Shown here: piece by piece, positions 23,714-31,983 of the stretch
Position numbering within the stretch: position 1 is the stretch's first letter
How the letters are laid out: the number at the start of each line of letters is the position of its first letter
Notes under the pieces: generated by a model
What the model saw: the letters and a program-made list of their open reading frames with translations, nothing else
Databases searched by the model: none
What the model was told of the DNA's origin: nothing
Translations under genes and position numbers: made by a program
IMG/VR virus record: IMGVR_UViG_3300035388_000087
Location: 1-44,912 of that record
From: a virus
Length of the DNA stretch: 44,912 nucleotides
Direction: 5' to 3' (one strand)

Positions 23714-25420
23714 TTATCCTCTTATCTTAGGATCGCCAAGCAGAACTGCCCGGCGTGATTTGGCTATGTCCATGTATTTCTTGCGACACATTAAGTATTT
23801 AAATGCATCGGAGTAGTTGGTTGACTCCATTGGTAGCCTCTTTGTTGCTAGTTTCTCACTCTTCTTTATCTTTCGGATGTTACCCTTGCTATCCTTCTCG
23901 GAGGGTGCAAGTTCGAGGCTACTCTTCAGTTCCTTGCATTCAAACTGATCGATCAATAATTGTGGCAAGCCTGCAACATTATTACTCATTAGATCATTCA
24001 TTAAATCAAACTCATCGAGGTGGGTAATGTTTGCCTGGCCTTTGGATAGTAAGTTTACCTTCCACCCAGTTGGTTTCATTTTCCCGGATGAGTCTTCTTG
24101 TTTCTCAATGTAATTCTTGAGTTTGGTTGCAAGGTCTTGTTTCTGTTTGTTGTATGCATTAGCAGATCTATCGTAACGCATATCTAATTCTTTTCTCTTA
24201 TGGTGCTTGAAGAAAGTAAGGAAGTGTTTAGCCAGGGAATCGATCCATTCTGGAGTTAACACATGAATGTTCTTTAGAGTTCTGTACTTTGGCCATTGTT
24301 CCTGACCTATTACCATAGCAATCATATTACCAAAGTCAACACCACATTCAAGTTTCTCGTGTGTGCGTATGTAACGCAATCCACGTGAGTCTTGAGTAAT
24401 GTTATCCCTTAGTCCAAACTGATCGTAATAATCGTAATTGTAGCCATCTGTATAGAAATGAATAGGGTTTAGGTTGCCATAGAAGCGTGCGCCAACTTCC
24501 AAACTGGGTTTCATCGATAAGATGGAGGTATTGTAATCTTCCACTTCACCACCCTCGAATTGTTCAATAAAATAACCTACAGTAAGGTTATCGACATTAA
24601 CCATTGAACTTGCAATATAAAATAGTGTTGAGTTCTTACGGATTTTATAATATCGATTCTCCCATCTTTCAAGTTTTCGGGCAATATTCTTTAATTTGTC
24701 AAATTCTTGGTTCTCTTCAGCTTCAGCATATTCAATTCGAATATCGTTTAAAATAAAAGCACAATCTAATATTTGAAGTATTTGTTTCTTATCCATGTTT
24801 TTTTTCATGTTAAGAATCCAGTCTTCTTCTCTTACATCGTTTACATTTGGATAGTCGGTTGTAAATGTACGACCACGGAAATAAGGAGAATGACCAAAGC
24901 GAACAGCATTACCTCTAATGGCTGGAGTAAGTTTTTTTAGTTTATTTTCTTTGAAATACTTTACTTCATCACCAAATAGATGAACATAGTTATTACCTGC
25001 CGATGATGATGGCCGATCCATACTTACAAGGTTGAAATTTGCACCGGTGATAGTAGAAATAGTATGCTTATATGTTTTTAAGCGAGAATAGGCATCATTA
25101 AAATAATCGGGTGGACGTTGATCGACTACAAAATGGCCTATTTGTTTGCTGGTATGTTCACGCCATCCAAGCCTTTCCCATCCTTCAATAAAAGTGTGAA
25201 CAGTGTTTTTAGTAAGGTTCATATAAGTGTCGCCTACAAATGCCAAAGGTGCTCCTGGCATATCATAGCATACTTCCTGACCTCTTTCGGCTTGAACATC
25301 GGAAGTTTTACCCATTCCACGACCAGCAACCAAATAAAGGAATTTTGGCGCAATAAGGTCGATAACCATTTTGAGCCAATTAGTTTGCCGATATTCTATT
25401 TTATCAGGATTTATCTTCAT
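23714..25420 (-). CDS. terL: Terminase large subunit
   Basis: About 568 aa, start at MKINPDKIEYRQTNW; a TTG nine codons upstream is less likely. N-terminal ATPase: Walker A VAGRGMGKTS (residues ~31-40), a Walker B-like region VHLFGDEVKYF near residue 145. C-terminal RNase H-like nuclease: GVDFGNMIAMVIG with its Asp in the first strand, then more acidic residues toward the end. It packages DNA into proheads through the portal. It overlaps the previous gene by 17 bp. It is followed by 690 bp of gene-poor DNA and cargo instead of the portal. Confidence 0.92.
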   Translation of the reverse strand: MKINPDKIEYRQTNWLKMVIDLIAPKFLYLVAGRGMGKTSDVQAERGQEVCYDMPGAPLAFVGDTYMNLTKNTVHTFIEGWERLGWREHTSKQIGHFVVDQRPPDYFNDAYSRLKTYKHTISTITGANFNLVSMDRPSSSAGNNYVHLFGDEVKYFKENKLKKLTPAIRGNAVRFGHSPYFRGRTFTTDYPNVNDVREEDWILNMKKNMDKKQILQILDCAFILNDIRIEYAEAEENQEFDKLKNIARKLERWENRYYKIRKNSTLFYIASSMVNVDNLTVGYFIEQFEGGEVEDYNTSILSMKPSLEVGARFYGNLNPIHFYTDGYNYDYYDQFGLRDNITQDSRGLRYIRTHEKLECGVDFGNMIAMVIGQEQWPKYRTLKNIHVLTPEWIDSLAKHFLTFFKHHKRKELDMRYDRSANAYNKQKQDLATKLKNYIEKQEDSSGKMKPTGWKVNLLSKGQANITHLDEFDLMNDLMSNNVAGLPQLLIDQFECKELKSSLELAPSEKDSKGNIRKIKKSEKLATKRLPMESTNYSDAFKYLMCRKKYMDIAKSRRAVLLGDPKIRG

Positions 25421-26006
25421 AATCTTCCAAGAAATCAACATCCTCAATCATTGCATCACGTTTTACACGTAATTTATCTGCTTCAGGAATATTTAATGAA
25501 TCGATATGTGCAGCCAGTTCATTACGATTTTCACGTTCACGGCCAACTTTACGAGGATCGAGAGTGTAAACTTTATAAGGCTTTTTGAAAAATGAATCTG
25601 GAATATCTTCCTTTTCAGGCTCGTTCAACTGTCTGGCATTATATTCAGCCAATTTTATGTTTTTGTAAATATCTAGATCCTTGGAGGACTTTGCAGTTTT
25701 CAAGCAAAGTGCTGCCGATCGGCTCAAATCATCAGCAATAAGATTTCGCCATGCTTGTTTTTTAATTTTTATATCGAGATAGAAAAAATTAATGGCATCG
25801 GAATAATACTTTGTTGCCAAATATTCTGAAAGTCCGTAAGGCTCGTTTTGTAGAAACCTAATAATTGACATACGATTTTCGTAACGCATATGCAATCCTC
25901 GGATTAGTTCCAGGATAGAAACATATTCAATCAATTCTGGTGCAAGATCTTCCTTTGAACCAGTGTCGATATGTGCAATTAGTTTATCGTAGTTATCTAT
26001 CACCAT
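25404..26006 (-). CDS. Hypothetical protein between terminase subunits
   Basis: A 200-aa helical, charged protein: SKEDLAPELIEYVSILELIR, then YRENRM-like YENRMSIIRFL, YLDIKIKKQAWRNLIADDLSR, and a C-terminal region rich in Glu/Arg (RKVGRERENRNELAAHIDSL). It overlaps TerS by 14 bp and TerL by 17 bp. Proteins in this slot occur in other Bacteroidota phages; a packaging role is inferred only from position. Confidence 0.65.
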   Translation of the reverse strand: MVIDNYDKLIAHIDTGSKEDLAPELIEYVSILELIRGLHMRYENRMSIIRFLQNEPYGLSEYLATKYYSDAINFFYLDIKIKKQAWRNLIADDLSRSAALCLKTAKSSKDLDIYKNIKLAEYNARQLNEPEKEDIPDSFFKKPYKVYTLDPRKVGRERENRNELAAHIDSLNIPEADKLRVKRDAMIEDVDFLEDYEDKS

Positions 26007-26298
26007 AAATCAAATTATCTCTTTCATTTTCAAAATGACGGGCTGCACGGGTTTTTTCGTACATCTGCATTGCTGTAGCATTTCCACCTTCAGCAGATTT
26101 AACTATTTGCATATCTATTTTTGCTTGAGAAAACAATTTCCCTGTATCGAAATGCCTTCTAAATTCTGAATCTTTATTGTTGTATTCGCGATAAAGTTCA
26201 TTAATCGAAACTTTAAGATACATAGCAATTTGCCGTACAGTGTAATTGATGGCAGCAAGGTTCTCAATTTGACTCACTTCCTCGTTTGTGAAGGTCAT
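25993..26298 (-). CDS. terS: Terminase small subunit candidate
   Basis: About 101 aa from ATG 26298 (MTFTNEEVSQIENLAAIN); a GTG/ATG upstream would overlap the previous gene by over 100 bp. Residues ~10-45 form an HTH (YTVRQIAMYLKVSINELY), followed by helices with FRRHFDTGKLFSQAKI and a typical TerS-like end, SAEGGNATAMQMYEKTRAAR. Terminase small subunits recognise the packaging site and recruit TerL, encoded two genes downstream. It overlaps the PLD-like gene by 35 bp. Confidence 0.75.
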   Translation of the reverse strand: MTFTNEEVSQIENLAAINYTVRQIAMYLKVSINELYREYNNKDSEFRRHFDTGKLFSQAKIDMQIVKSAEGGNATAMQMYEKTRAARHFENERDNLIYGDR

Positions 26299-26872
26299 AC
26301 AGTATGCATTTAAGCCTGAAATCGTACAGGCGTTTGTGGTTAAAAAACAAATATTGTTCAAACTGGGCATTTTCACTCCAATTGCCACTTCCTTCGATAA
26401 CATAATTAAAGCCACCGGCTTTTACCAATGTTACTTTAGAGTGATTCCAATCGTAATGAATTTCAATGTTATTCCTTGACTGTGTAAGCATGCTCAAATG
26501 ATCAACAACTTTTGGCATTCGATGTTTCATCGAGTCGGAAATAAAAACACTTACTTTTTTAATTTTTCCCTGGTCTATTTTCTTAATCAGCGAATCGGTA
26601 ATGCGCATATTAATGGAATAGGTTGATAAAACAAGATCCTCAATAATTTCATGTTGTTGAATCAGGTAAGGAATAAATGTAAAAGCATTGAAACTTTTTA
26701 ATGTCCAAATTGCAAAGAACTCGCCCAAATTGGGCAAACGGCCATTGAGTTGTTTAAGGCTTTCTACCTTAAACTCATGCATTTTAAGATAATTATCCCG
26801 GAGAATGGCCGATTTATCTCCAGGATGATTATCAGTAGTTTTTATTGCGCTTATGTCAAAGAGTCTAGTCAT
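26264..26872 (-). CDS. PLD-superfamily (HKD-like) protein
   Basis: About 202 aa from ATG 26872 (MTRLFDISAIKTTDNHPGDK). The C-terminal half carries an HKD-type motif: His144-Ser-Lys146 in DWNHSKVTLV, then VIEGSGNWSENAQFEQY with Asn164 and Glu172. Earlier strands LVLSTYSINMR and KVSVFISDSM fit the PLD fold. PLD enzymes cleave phosphodiesters (lipases, nucleases, and some endonucleases such as Nuc/BfiI) as dimers when they have a single motif, as here. It sits just before TerS in the packaging operon; a nuclease or DNA-end role is inference. Confidence 0.7.
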   Translation of the reverse strand: MTRLFDISAIKTTDNHPGDKSAILRDNYLKMHEFKVESLKQLNGRLPNLGEFFAIWTLKSFNAFTFIPYLIQQHEIIEDLVLSTYSINMRITDSLIKKIDQGKIKKVSVFISDSMKHRMPKVVDHLSMLTQSRNNIEIHYDWNHSKVTLVKAGGFNYVIEGSGNWSENAQFEQYLFFNHKRLYDFRLKCILYDLHKRGSESN

Positions 26873-27791
26873 CGAGGCCAAGACGATCGTTAACCAATTC
26901 TAGTTCCATTTCAAATTGTTCAATTCGAACTTTACGTTTGGCAGTTTCCTTATGTTCAGGTTCGTCAACAATTTGTTTTTTAGTGCGCGGAATTTTATTG
27001 GTGAGTTGATCTCTCAATTTTACCAATTCAGCATTTTGCATTGCTTCAATTTCTGCCTTACGATCCATCCAAGCAAATATTGCATGTTTACCAAGCAATT
27101 CGTTGTTTTCTTTGTAATGGTTCAACTCATCCCAAATTTCGCGGTTCTCGAGATAATTCTCTACTACACTTTCAGAAAGTGCCAACATATCGCTTTCGTT
27201 TGCCGATTCAACAAGTTTCTGATGACCGACAATGTAAGTTTCATATGCCGTTAGCATATCATTAACAAGAATTTTTAAAACTTCGGGGCAAGTTTTTGAA
27301 GCGAGAAATGGAAATTCTTCACGCAATTTAATCGACCTTTTTACATTATCGGGTACCGAAGAAACAAATTTCTTTGTTTTGGCTTCAACCAATGCTGCAA
27401 TAAAATGTTCTTTTTTTCTACCTGCAGGTTTTAATTCGAGTTGTTTAACCAATGCCCGAACTGTATTCCATTCAAGATCTTCAAGTACAATCAATTCAAT
27501 TTGCTTTGCCAATTCTTCAATTGGAATTGTATTGATATCTACCTTTTTGTCTTCTTCCGGAAGAGCATTTACATTTTCAATTGGTGCCTCAAGCATTTTT
27601 TTGTAAGAACCCTCTTTTATTCCCGCAAGTTTTGCCAGTTCGTAACAGAGAAAATTGTAGTTGTCTCGAGTTTTACCGGCACGGTTTAAAACATTTTTAA
27701 AACTCAAATTTGCGCCATGCGACATATAGAGTTGTTTTCCGCTTTCAAAGTCGCGATCGGTTTTAAACCAATTTAAAATTTTTTCTTTCAT
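26865..27791 (-). CDS. SAP-like domain protein of the packaging operon
   Basis: About 308 aa, start MKEKILNWFKTDRDFESG (27791); an upstream frame start at 27830 lies in the promoter. Residues ~95-135 look SAP-like (LEWNTVRALVKQLELKPAGR then KKEHFIAALVEAK), a DNA-binding fold. The rest is helical, with a coiled C-terminus (KVRIEQFEMELELV). First gene of the terminase unit behind P28; could bind DNA for packaging. It overlaps the PLD-like gene. Confidence 0.65.
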   Translation of the reverse strand: MKEKILNWFKTDRDFESGKQLYMSHGANLSFKNVLNRAGKTRDNYNFLCYELAKLAGIKEGSYKKMLEAPIENVNALPEEDKKVDINTIPIEELAKQIELIVLEDLEWNTVRALVKQLELKPAGRKKEHFIAALVEAKTKKFVSSVPDNVKRSIKLREEFPFLASKTCPEVLKILVNDMLTAYETYIVGHQKLVESANESDMLALSESVVENYLENREIWDELNHYKENNELLGKHAIFAWMDRKAEIEAMQNAELVKLRDQLTNKIPRTKKQIVDEPEHKETAKRKVRIEQFEMELELVNDRLGLDD

Positions 27792-27827
27792 GACATAATA
27801 ATTTGCAATGTGAAATAAAGTGTATTG

Positions 27828-27862
27828 CAAATATGCAATTGCAATTATTTTAGCGAAAGGAC
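27828..27862 (-). promoter_or_regulatory. Late promoter P28 (GTCCTTT-N20-CATATTTG)
   Basis: Minus-strand GTCCTTT (27862-27856), exactly 20 bp, then CATATTTG (27835-27828); the ATG is 36 nt further on. It follows immediately after the terminator at 27865-27902 and drives the terminase unit. Confidence 0.75.
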
Positions 27863-27864
27863 GT

Positions 27865-27902
27865 AAAAAAAACCCTGCTCAGTGTTGTCGTCGAGCAGGG
27901 TT
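27865..27902 (-). terminator. Strong terminator after the capsid/tail-tube unit
   Basis: Minus strand: AACCCTGCTC/GAGCAGGGTT (10-bp stem, 27902-27893 with 27880-27871), 12-nt loop, eight T (opposite 27872-27865). Directly followed by P28. Confidence 0.9.
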
Positions 27903-27945
27903 CAAACTAAAATTAATACTAAACCAAAAAACTAAAAAATATGGG

Positions 27946-28761
27946 CTAAGATCTTGATTGTTCAAAGAACTTCCAACTTGCAGCACCATCTTTAAATGCT
28001 TTAAAGGTGATTTTTGCACCGGCAATTCCCGACCAGGAAACTCCTGAGGAAAGAACAAAGTCGTTTGCATCGGTAATTGAAGCAGGATTACTTCCACCAG
28101 AACCAAGTAAGGTGAAAATCATTCCATCGACAGCATTGGTAGCAGTTGTAATTACAGTTGCAGCAGCGTTATCAGTTAACTGATATTCGCCTTCGCCATT
28201 GCTTAAATCAATGCTTGTGGCATCGGCGGCAACAGTAGCAGCAACAGTGCTAAGTGTAATAGTTCCTAAATAAAGAGCAACATCAGGACCTTTACTGGTA
28301 CTACCCAGTGTAAATATTGATTTATTGATGTCTTTATCGTCGGTTGCTTCGAATTTCAAGCGAAGTGGAGAACATGAAGATCCGTATTGATCGGTAGATC
28401 CATCGGAACATTTATCAACAAAAGCCAAACAGTTTCTACCAATCCAATTGGCACGAAACTCGCGAATTTCTTTTTCTGATCCAGGATGAGCAAAAACAAG
28501 TTCTTGCATTATTCCTTCTTCATCGGCTTCGCCATCGGAAGAAACTTTTCCGGCAATTGATGAAGGAGTAACATAGATTCCAATTGCATAAGCACTGGGC
28601 TTGAAGGAATGATTTCCAACAATTACAATGCCTTTAGCATCACGTGGCGATTCAGAAATTAAATCGGCAAGATCAACAAGTGTAATCTTATCCTTTTTAT
28701 TTCCACCGGCACCAGGTGATCTTTTCGCTGATTTATTAACATCTACTTTTACGTATGTCAT
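27946..28761 (-). CDS. Probable major tail tube protein with C-terminal add-on domain
   Basis: A 271-aa protein. The N-terminal two thirds (KGIVIVGNHSFKPSAYAIGI, GIYVTPSSIAGKVSSDGEAD, HPGSEKEIREFRANWIGRN, RLKFEATDDKDINKSIFTLG) are like abundant tail tube or major tail proteins of Bacteroidota siphophages. The C-terminal ~85 residues (LTDNAAATVITTATNAVDGM, PASITDANDF, ASWKFFEQSRS) resemble the two terminal domains of the capsid protein encoded upstream. It closes the capsid transcription unit before a strong terminator. The tail-tube role is inference. Confidence 0.65.
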   Translation of the reverse strand: MTYVKVDVNKSAKRSPGAGGNKKDKITLVDLADLISESPRDAKGIVIVGNHSFKPSAYAIGIYVTPSSIAGKVSSDGEADEEGIMQELVFAHPGSEKEIREFRANWIGRNCLAFVDKCSDGSTDQYGSSCSPLRLKFEATDDKDINKSIFTLGSTSKGPDVALYLGTITLSTVAATVAADATSIDLSNGEGEYQLTDNAAATVITTATNAVDGMIFTLLGSGGSNPASITDANDFVLSSGVSWSGIAGAKITFKAFKDGAASWKFFEQSRS

Positions 28762-28791
28762 AATATCTATTTTTTTATGATTAAAGAGAGA

Positions 28792-28814
28792 TCCTCCCAG
28801 AATATCCGGGAGGA
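28792..28814. other. Hairpin between capsid and tail-tube genes
   Basis: TCCTCCC (28792-28798) and GGGAGGA (28808-28814), 9-nt loop, 8 bp downstream of the capsid stop on the minus strand. No T run follows, so it is more likely an RNA-stability or partial-termination element than a full terminator. Confidence 0.5.
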
Positions 28815-28822
28815 AAACTAAT

Positions 28823-30964
28823 CTAGCCTGTGTAACGTTCTAATTCAACGAATTTCAAACCGTTATACTTAACCTTTAACCAATGTCCTTTTGTTAAAGT
28901 CATAGTAGCAGTAATTCTGCTAAACTTACCAGTGGCAGCAATGGTAGTTTTATTTGTGTCGCTTCCACCTTCAATTACATAAATATCGCCATCAACGGCA
29001 TTTGTAATATCGGTTAATGCAGTTGCGACGGTATTTTCGGAAGTAACAAAGTGTTTACCTTTATCGGCATCGGCAATTGTTGCATCAGGAACAAGAAAAA
29101 CAGTATTTGAAAGAGAAGTATCCCAACGTTCTATTTCTACGAAATCATCAGCAGCACGCTTATAAAGCAAGATGAGAACATTTTCGGAAAGTGTTAATGC
29201 AGCTTCAAGGTCGAATTTTCCAGTATTGGCAATTGTGGATGGATTTGCTCCTTTATTTCCTTTTATGTAAATGTAGTCGCCTATACTTGAATCGAGAATA
29301 TCGGTAATTGCAGTTGCTCCGGTATTTTCGAAAGTTCTAAGTGAAGTATGATACTTAACACTTGGAGTGGACACTTTATCAGCAAGAGGAACATATAGAT
29401 CTGGTAGAATCTCAATATCGTTGGAGAAGAATATTTGTTTGTCATCTGATAAATCAGTTCCAACAGGATATTCATAACCAAATGCCCAAACGTGAATACC
29501 AATTTTGTAATCGGCAAAAATGGCAATATCCCTTTTATCCATTTCAAGATTAAGAAGTTTCTTCTCGGAAGGAATATTTTCAAGTTTGGAAATATTATCA
29601 TTAGTAGTAATGAACATGAATTTTGCATCATTCATAAAGGCTAATGGCTCAAGACGAATATTTTCGTGTCGGGCAACATAAAGATTATCACCTTTGTAAT
29701 CGGTTTGAGTTCCTTTAAGAACTTCACGACGCTTCAAATATGCTTCAACCCAATAACTGGCCATGTAAAATACCATATTTGGCATATCTCTCCAATATTC
29801 AGGGATTCTTTTTACAAAATCTTCAACATAATCAACAATGTTTGCCTCAGTAGGAGTTCCCAAATCGTAAGGCATATAAACTCTACGTTTTTGAGCATCT
29901 TTAACGAGTTTCATTAAACCACGTTGCTTATGAATTGCTAATCCGGCTTCGGTTGCATCGTCAGCAGTTGGAATAAAAATACCTCTAACATGTCCAATTT
30001 GATCTTCTTCAGCGGCTTTCTTTAGAATTTCGCCAGCAAGATAATGTACAAACGACATTTTATAAGGCTGCGATCCTGATTTTTTAATCATTTCAAGATG
30101 GTTTAACCATGAGGTTTCCATGCTTTGAAGTTCAGATCCAGCAATCATTTCATCAATTTGAATTGGAAATACCTTTGCTATTTCAGGCTGGAATTCGAAG
30201 CCACCTTTTGGTAACCATTTTTTCTTACGTGCCTGAGTAACTTCGCCAGTAAATGCTTTTGCATATGCAATTTCATCTTGAATGTTAGAAACAGTTCCCC
30301 AAAAACTTGGTAAACGGTCTTTAGCACGCAAAAATGAAATAAGAGCAGTTTGATCTTCACGATAATAAGCACCTAAGTCCGCATTAATTCGTTGAATATC
30401 TACTGTAGTGTAATCAGTAGCAGCCTTAATTTTACCGGCTAGACGTTGGTTCCAAGGTCTGTCGGCAAATGCATCAAAACTTTTGTTTGATGCAAAAAGG
30501 TGAGTTTTAGAATGCATAATTACAGTTTTACCTGCTGCTGCACCTGGTCCAACAACCTCCAAATCAGTTTCAGGCTTAGCACCTAACTTGATAATGGTTT
30601 CTGTGGCTGTTCTTTGGGAAGCTTCAAGGTTCTTGATTTTGCTGGTAAGTGTAATTACCTGCGCTTGAAGTTTTTTCTCAGCATCGGTTTGTGTATCTCC
30701 TCCGGGAGGATCATCAGTTGATGCTGCTGGGGCTTCCTTATTCAGGGCGGCTTCTATCTGAATAATTTCCGCTTCCTGGAGGGTTGCGTGACCATCTTCA
30801 TCAAAAGTTATTCCCTGAAGTGTAAGTTCAGCCCCAAATTTTTCCTTGTGCGATGCCTGTATTTTACCGACATCTTCCTTTGATAATGATACTAAGCCAT
30901 CAACCGAATTTAATTCGGCGAAACCAAGTACGACTAACAATGTTGCAATTAATTTTGGATCCAT
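28823..30964 (-). CDS. Major capsid protein with scaffold-like N-terminus and two C-terminal domains
   Basis: About 713 aa, start MDPKLIATLLVVLGFAELNS (30964), 31 bp after the protease; an earlier start would overlap it. N-terminus ~1-140 is helical, with a Thr/Asp/Pro linker and coiled coil (EKKLQAQVITLTSKIKNLEA), like a fused scaffold removed by the protease. The ~150-535 core includes WNQRLAGKIKAATDYTTVDI and KRRVYMPYDLGTP. Two similar ~75-residue domains follow (538-618, NTGATAITDILDSSIGDYIY; 635-713, NTVATALTDITNAVDGDIYV), each ending VE(I/L)ER(W/Y), probably surface decoration. Capsid identity rests on position after the S49 protease, size and fold clues. Confidence 0.8.
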   Translation of the reverse strand: MDPKLIATLLVVLGFAELNSVDGLVSLSKEDVGKIQASHKEKFGAELTLQGITFDEDGHATLQEAEIIQIEAALNKEAPAASTDDPPGGDTQTDAEKKLQAQVITLTSKIKNLEASQRTATETIIKLGAKPETDLEVVGPGAAAGKTVIMHSKTHLFASNKSFDAFADRPWNQRLAGKIKAATDYTTVDIQRINADLGAYYREDQTALISFLRAKDRLPSFWGTVSNIQDEIAYAKAFTGEVTQARKKKWLPKGGFEFQPEIAKVFPIQIDEMIAGSELQSMETSWLNHLEMIKKSGSQPYKMSFVHYLAGEILKKAAEEDQIGHVRGIFIPTADDATEAGLAIHKQRGLMKLVKDAQKRRVYMPYDLGTPTEANIVDYVEDFVKRIPEYWRDMPNMVFYMASYWVEAYLKRREVLKGTQTDYKGDNLYVARHENIRLEPLAFMNDAKFMFITTNDNISKLENIPSEKKLLNLEMDKRDIAIFADYKIGIHVWAFGYEYPVGTDLSDDKQIFFSNDIEILPDLYVPLADKVSTPSVKYHTSLRTFENTGATAITDILDSSIGDYIYIKGNKGANPSTIANTGKFDLEAALTLSENVLILLYKRAADDFVEIERWDTSLSNTVFLVPDATIADADKGKHFVTSENTVATALTDITNAVDGDIYVIEGGSDTNKTTIAATGKFSRITATMTLTKGHWLKVKYNGLKFVELERYTG

Positions 30965-30995
30965 TTTAATATGGGGTGTTAGTGAATAAAAAAAA

Positions 30996-31907
30996 TTATT
31001 GTTTTGCGGCCAACTCATTGGCTCGTTTTATTGCGTATTCTAAATTTCCAATTTCATCGGCTAAGCCATATTTTATTGCATCGTTGGCATAGAACATTTT
31101 GCCGTTGAGAATTCCTTCTACAGTAATATTTACTTTGCCTGATCGATATTGTCTTACATCTTCCTGAAATTTTCGGGCTAATGGCGAAAGAACTTCTTCT
31201 TTCATTAATTTGTAATCGCCTTTTAAGGCATTTTCAAATGGAAGGTTTTTGAAATCTGATTCTTCAGCATAAATGGTATGTTGTTTAAATCCCATTTTTT
31301 CCCAATAAGGTGCAATGTCCCAAAAGTTGACCATTACTCCAATACTTCCAAATTCTGCTGAAATATTGTTTGAGGCAATTATTAAATCGGAAGGTGCAAT
31401 TGAATAATATGCGGCTGATGCGGCTGTATCGGCAAGAGCAATTACCGGCATTTTTGTTTTTGCGTAGGTAATTGTGTCAATCATTGGTGAAATTGAATCG
31501 ACAGATCCACCACCTGAATCAGTATCAAGAATTACAGCCAAAATATTTTCGTGGTCGGCAGCTTCGCGAAGAAGAGAAGAAATAGTATCGGTTCCCCAAC
31601 TCCACCAAGTGTCTTCCTTAAACATTACTCCTTTAAGTGGAAGAATAAGGATTGTTCCTTCTTCAAAATTGTCGAACATCGATTCGGGTTTGGTGTCGCT
31701 TTCTTCGCGGTCCTCATCGTACATCATTAATTTCAAACCGGAAGGTGAAATACCAAATGCCCTTATAGGTTCTTTTTTCGATTCATCGAAATAGGCAAAA
31801 GTTCCTTCCATTAGGCCCTTTAAAAACATACCATATGCAACCATTTGTTGTGGTTTAAAAAACCAAGTGGTACTTAAAACTGACGAAAGAAAATTGCTGA
31901 CATCCAT
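30996..31907 (-). CDS. Prohead protease, S49 (SppA/ClpP-like) family
   Basis: A 303-aa S49-type serine protease. Ser164 in the LADTAASAAYYSIAPSD motif is the likely nucleophile; GSIGV (188-191 region) and a Lys at about 220 (EESDFKNLPF) fit the SppA Ser-Lys dyad. The SGGGSVDSI motif (131-139) and the strand MPVIALA match the fold. In phages such enzymes cleave the scaffold and capsid N-terminus during prohead maturation. It is transcribed from P32 just upstream of the capsid gene. Confidence 0.9.
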   Translation of the reverse strand: MDVSNFLSSVLSTTWFFKPQQMVAYGMFLKGLMEGTFAYFDESKKEPIRAFGISPSGLKLMMYDEDREESDTKPESMFDNFEEGTILILPLKGVMFKEDTWWSWGTDTISSLLREAADHENILAVILDTDSGGGSVDSISPMIDTITYAKTKMPVIALADTAASAAYYSIAPSDLIIASNNISAEFGSIGVMVNFWDIAPYWEKMGFKQHTIYAEESDFKNLPFENALKGDYKLMKEEVLSPLARKFQEDVRQYRSGKVNITVEGILNGKMFYANDAIKYGLADEIGNLEYAIKRANELAAKQ

Positions 31908-31926
31908 AATTGACTTATTATAGATG

Positions 31927-31961
31927 CAATTTTAAAGCAAGATTGAATTTTGAGAAAGGAC
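31927..31961 (-). promoter_or_regulatory. Late promoter P32 (GTCCTTT-N20-TAAAATTG)
   Basis: Minus-strand GTCCTTT (31961-31955), exactly 20 bp, then TAAAATTG (31934-31927), 19 nt before ATG 31907. It drives the protease, capsid and tail-tube genes. A weak hairpin (AGTCGT/ACGACT) precedes it. Confidence 0.75.
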
Positions 31962-31983
31962 TTAATAAGTCGTAAAACAACGA

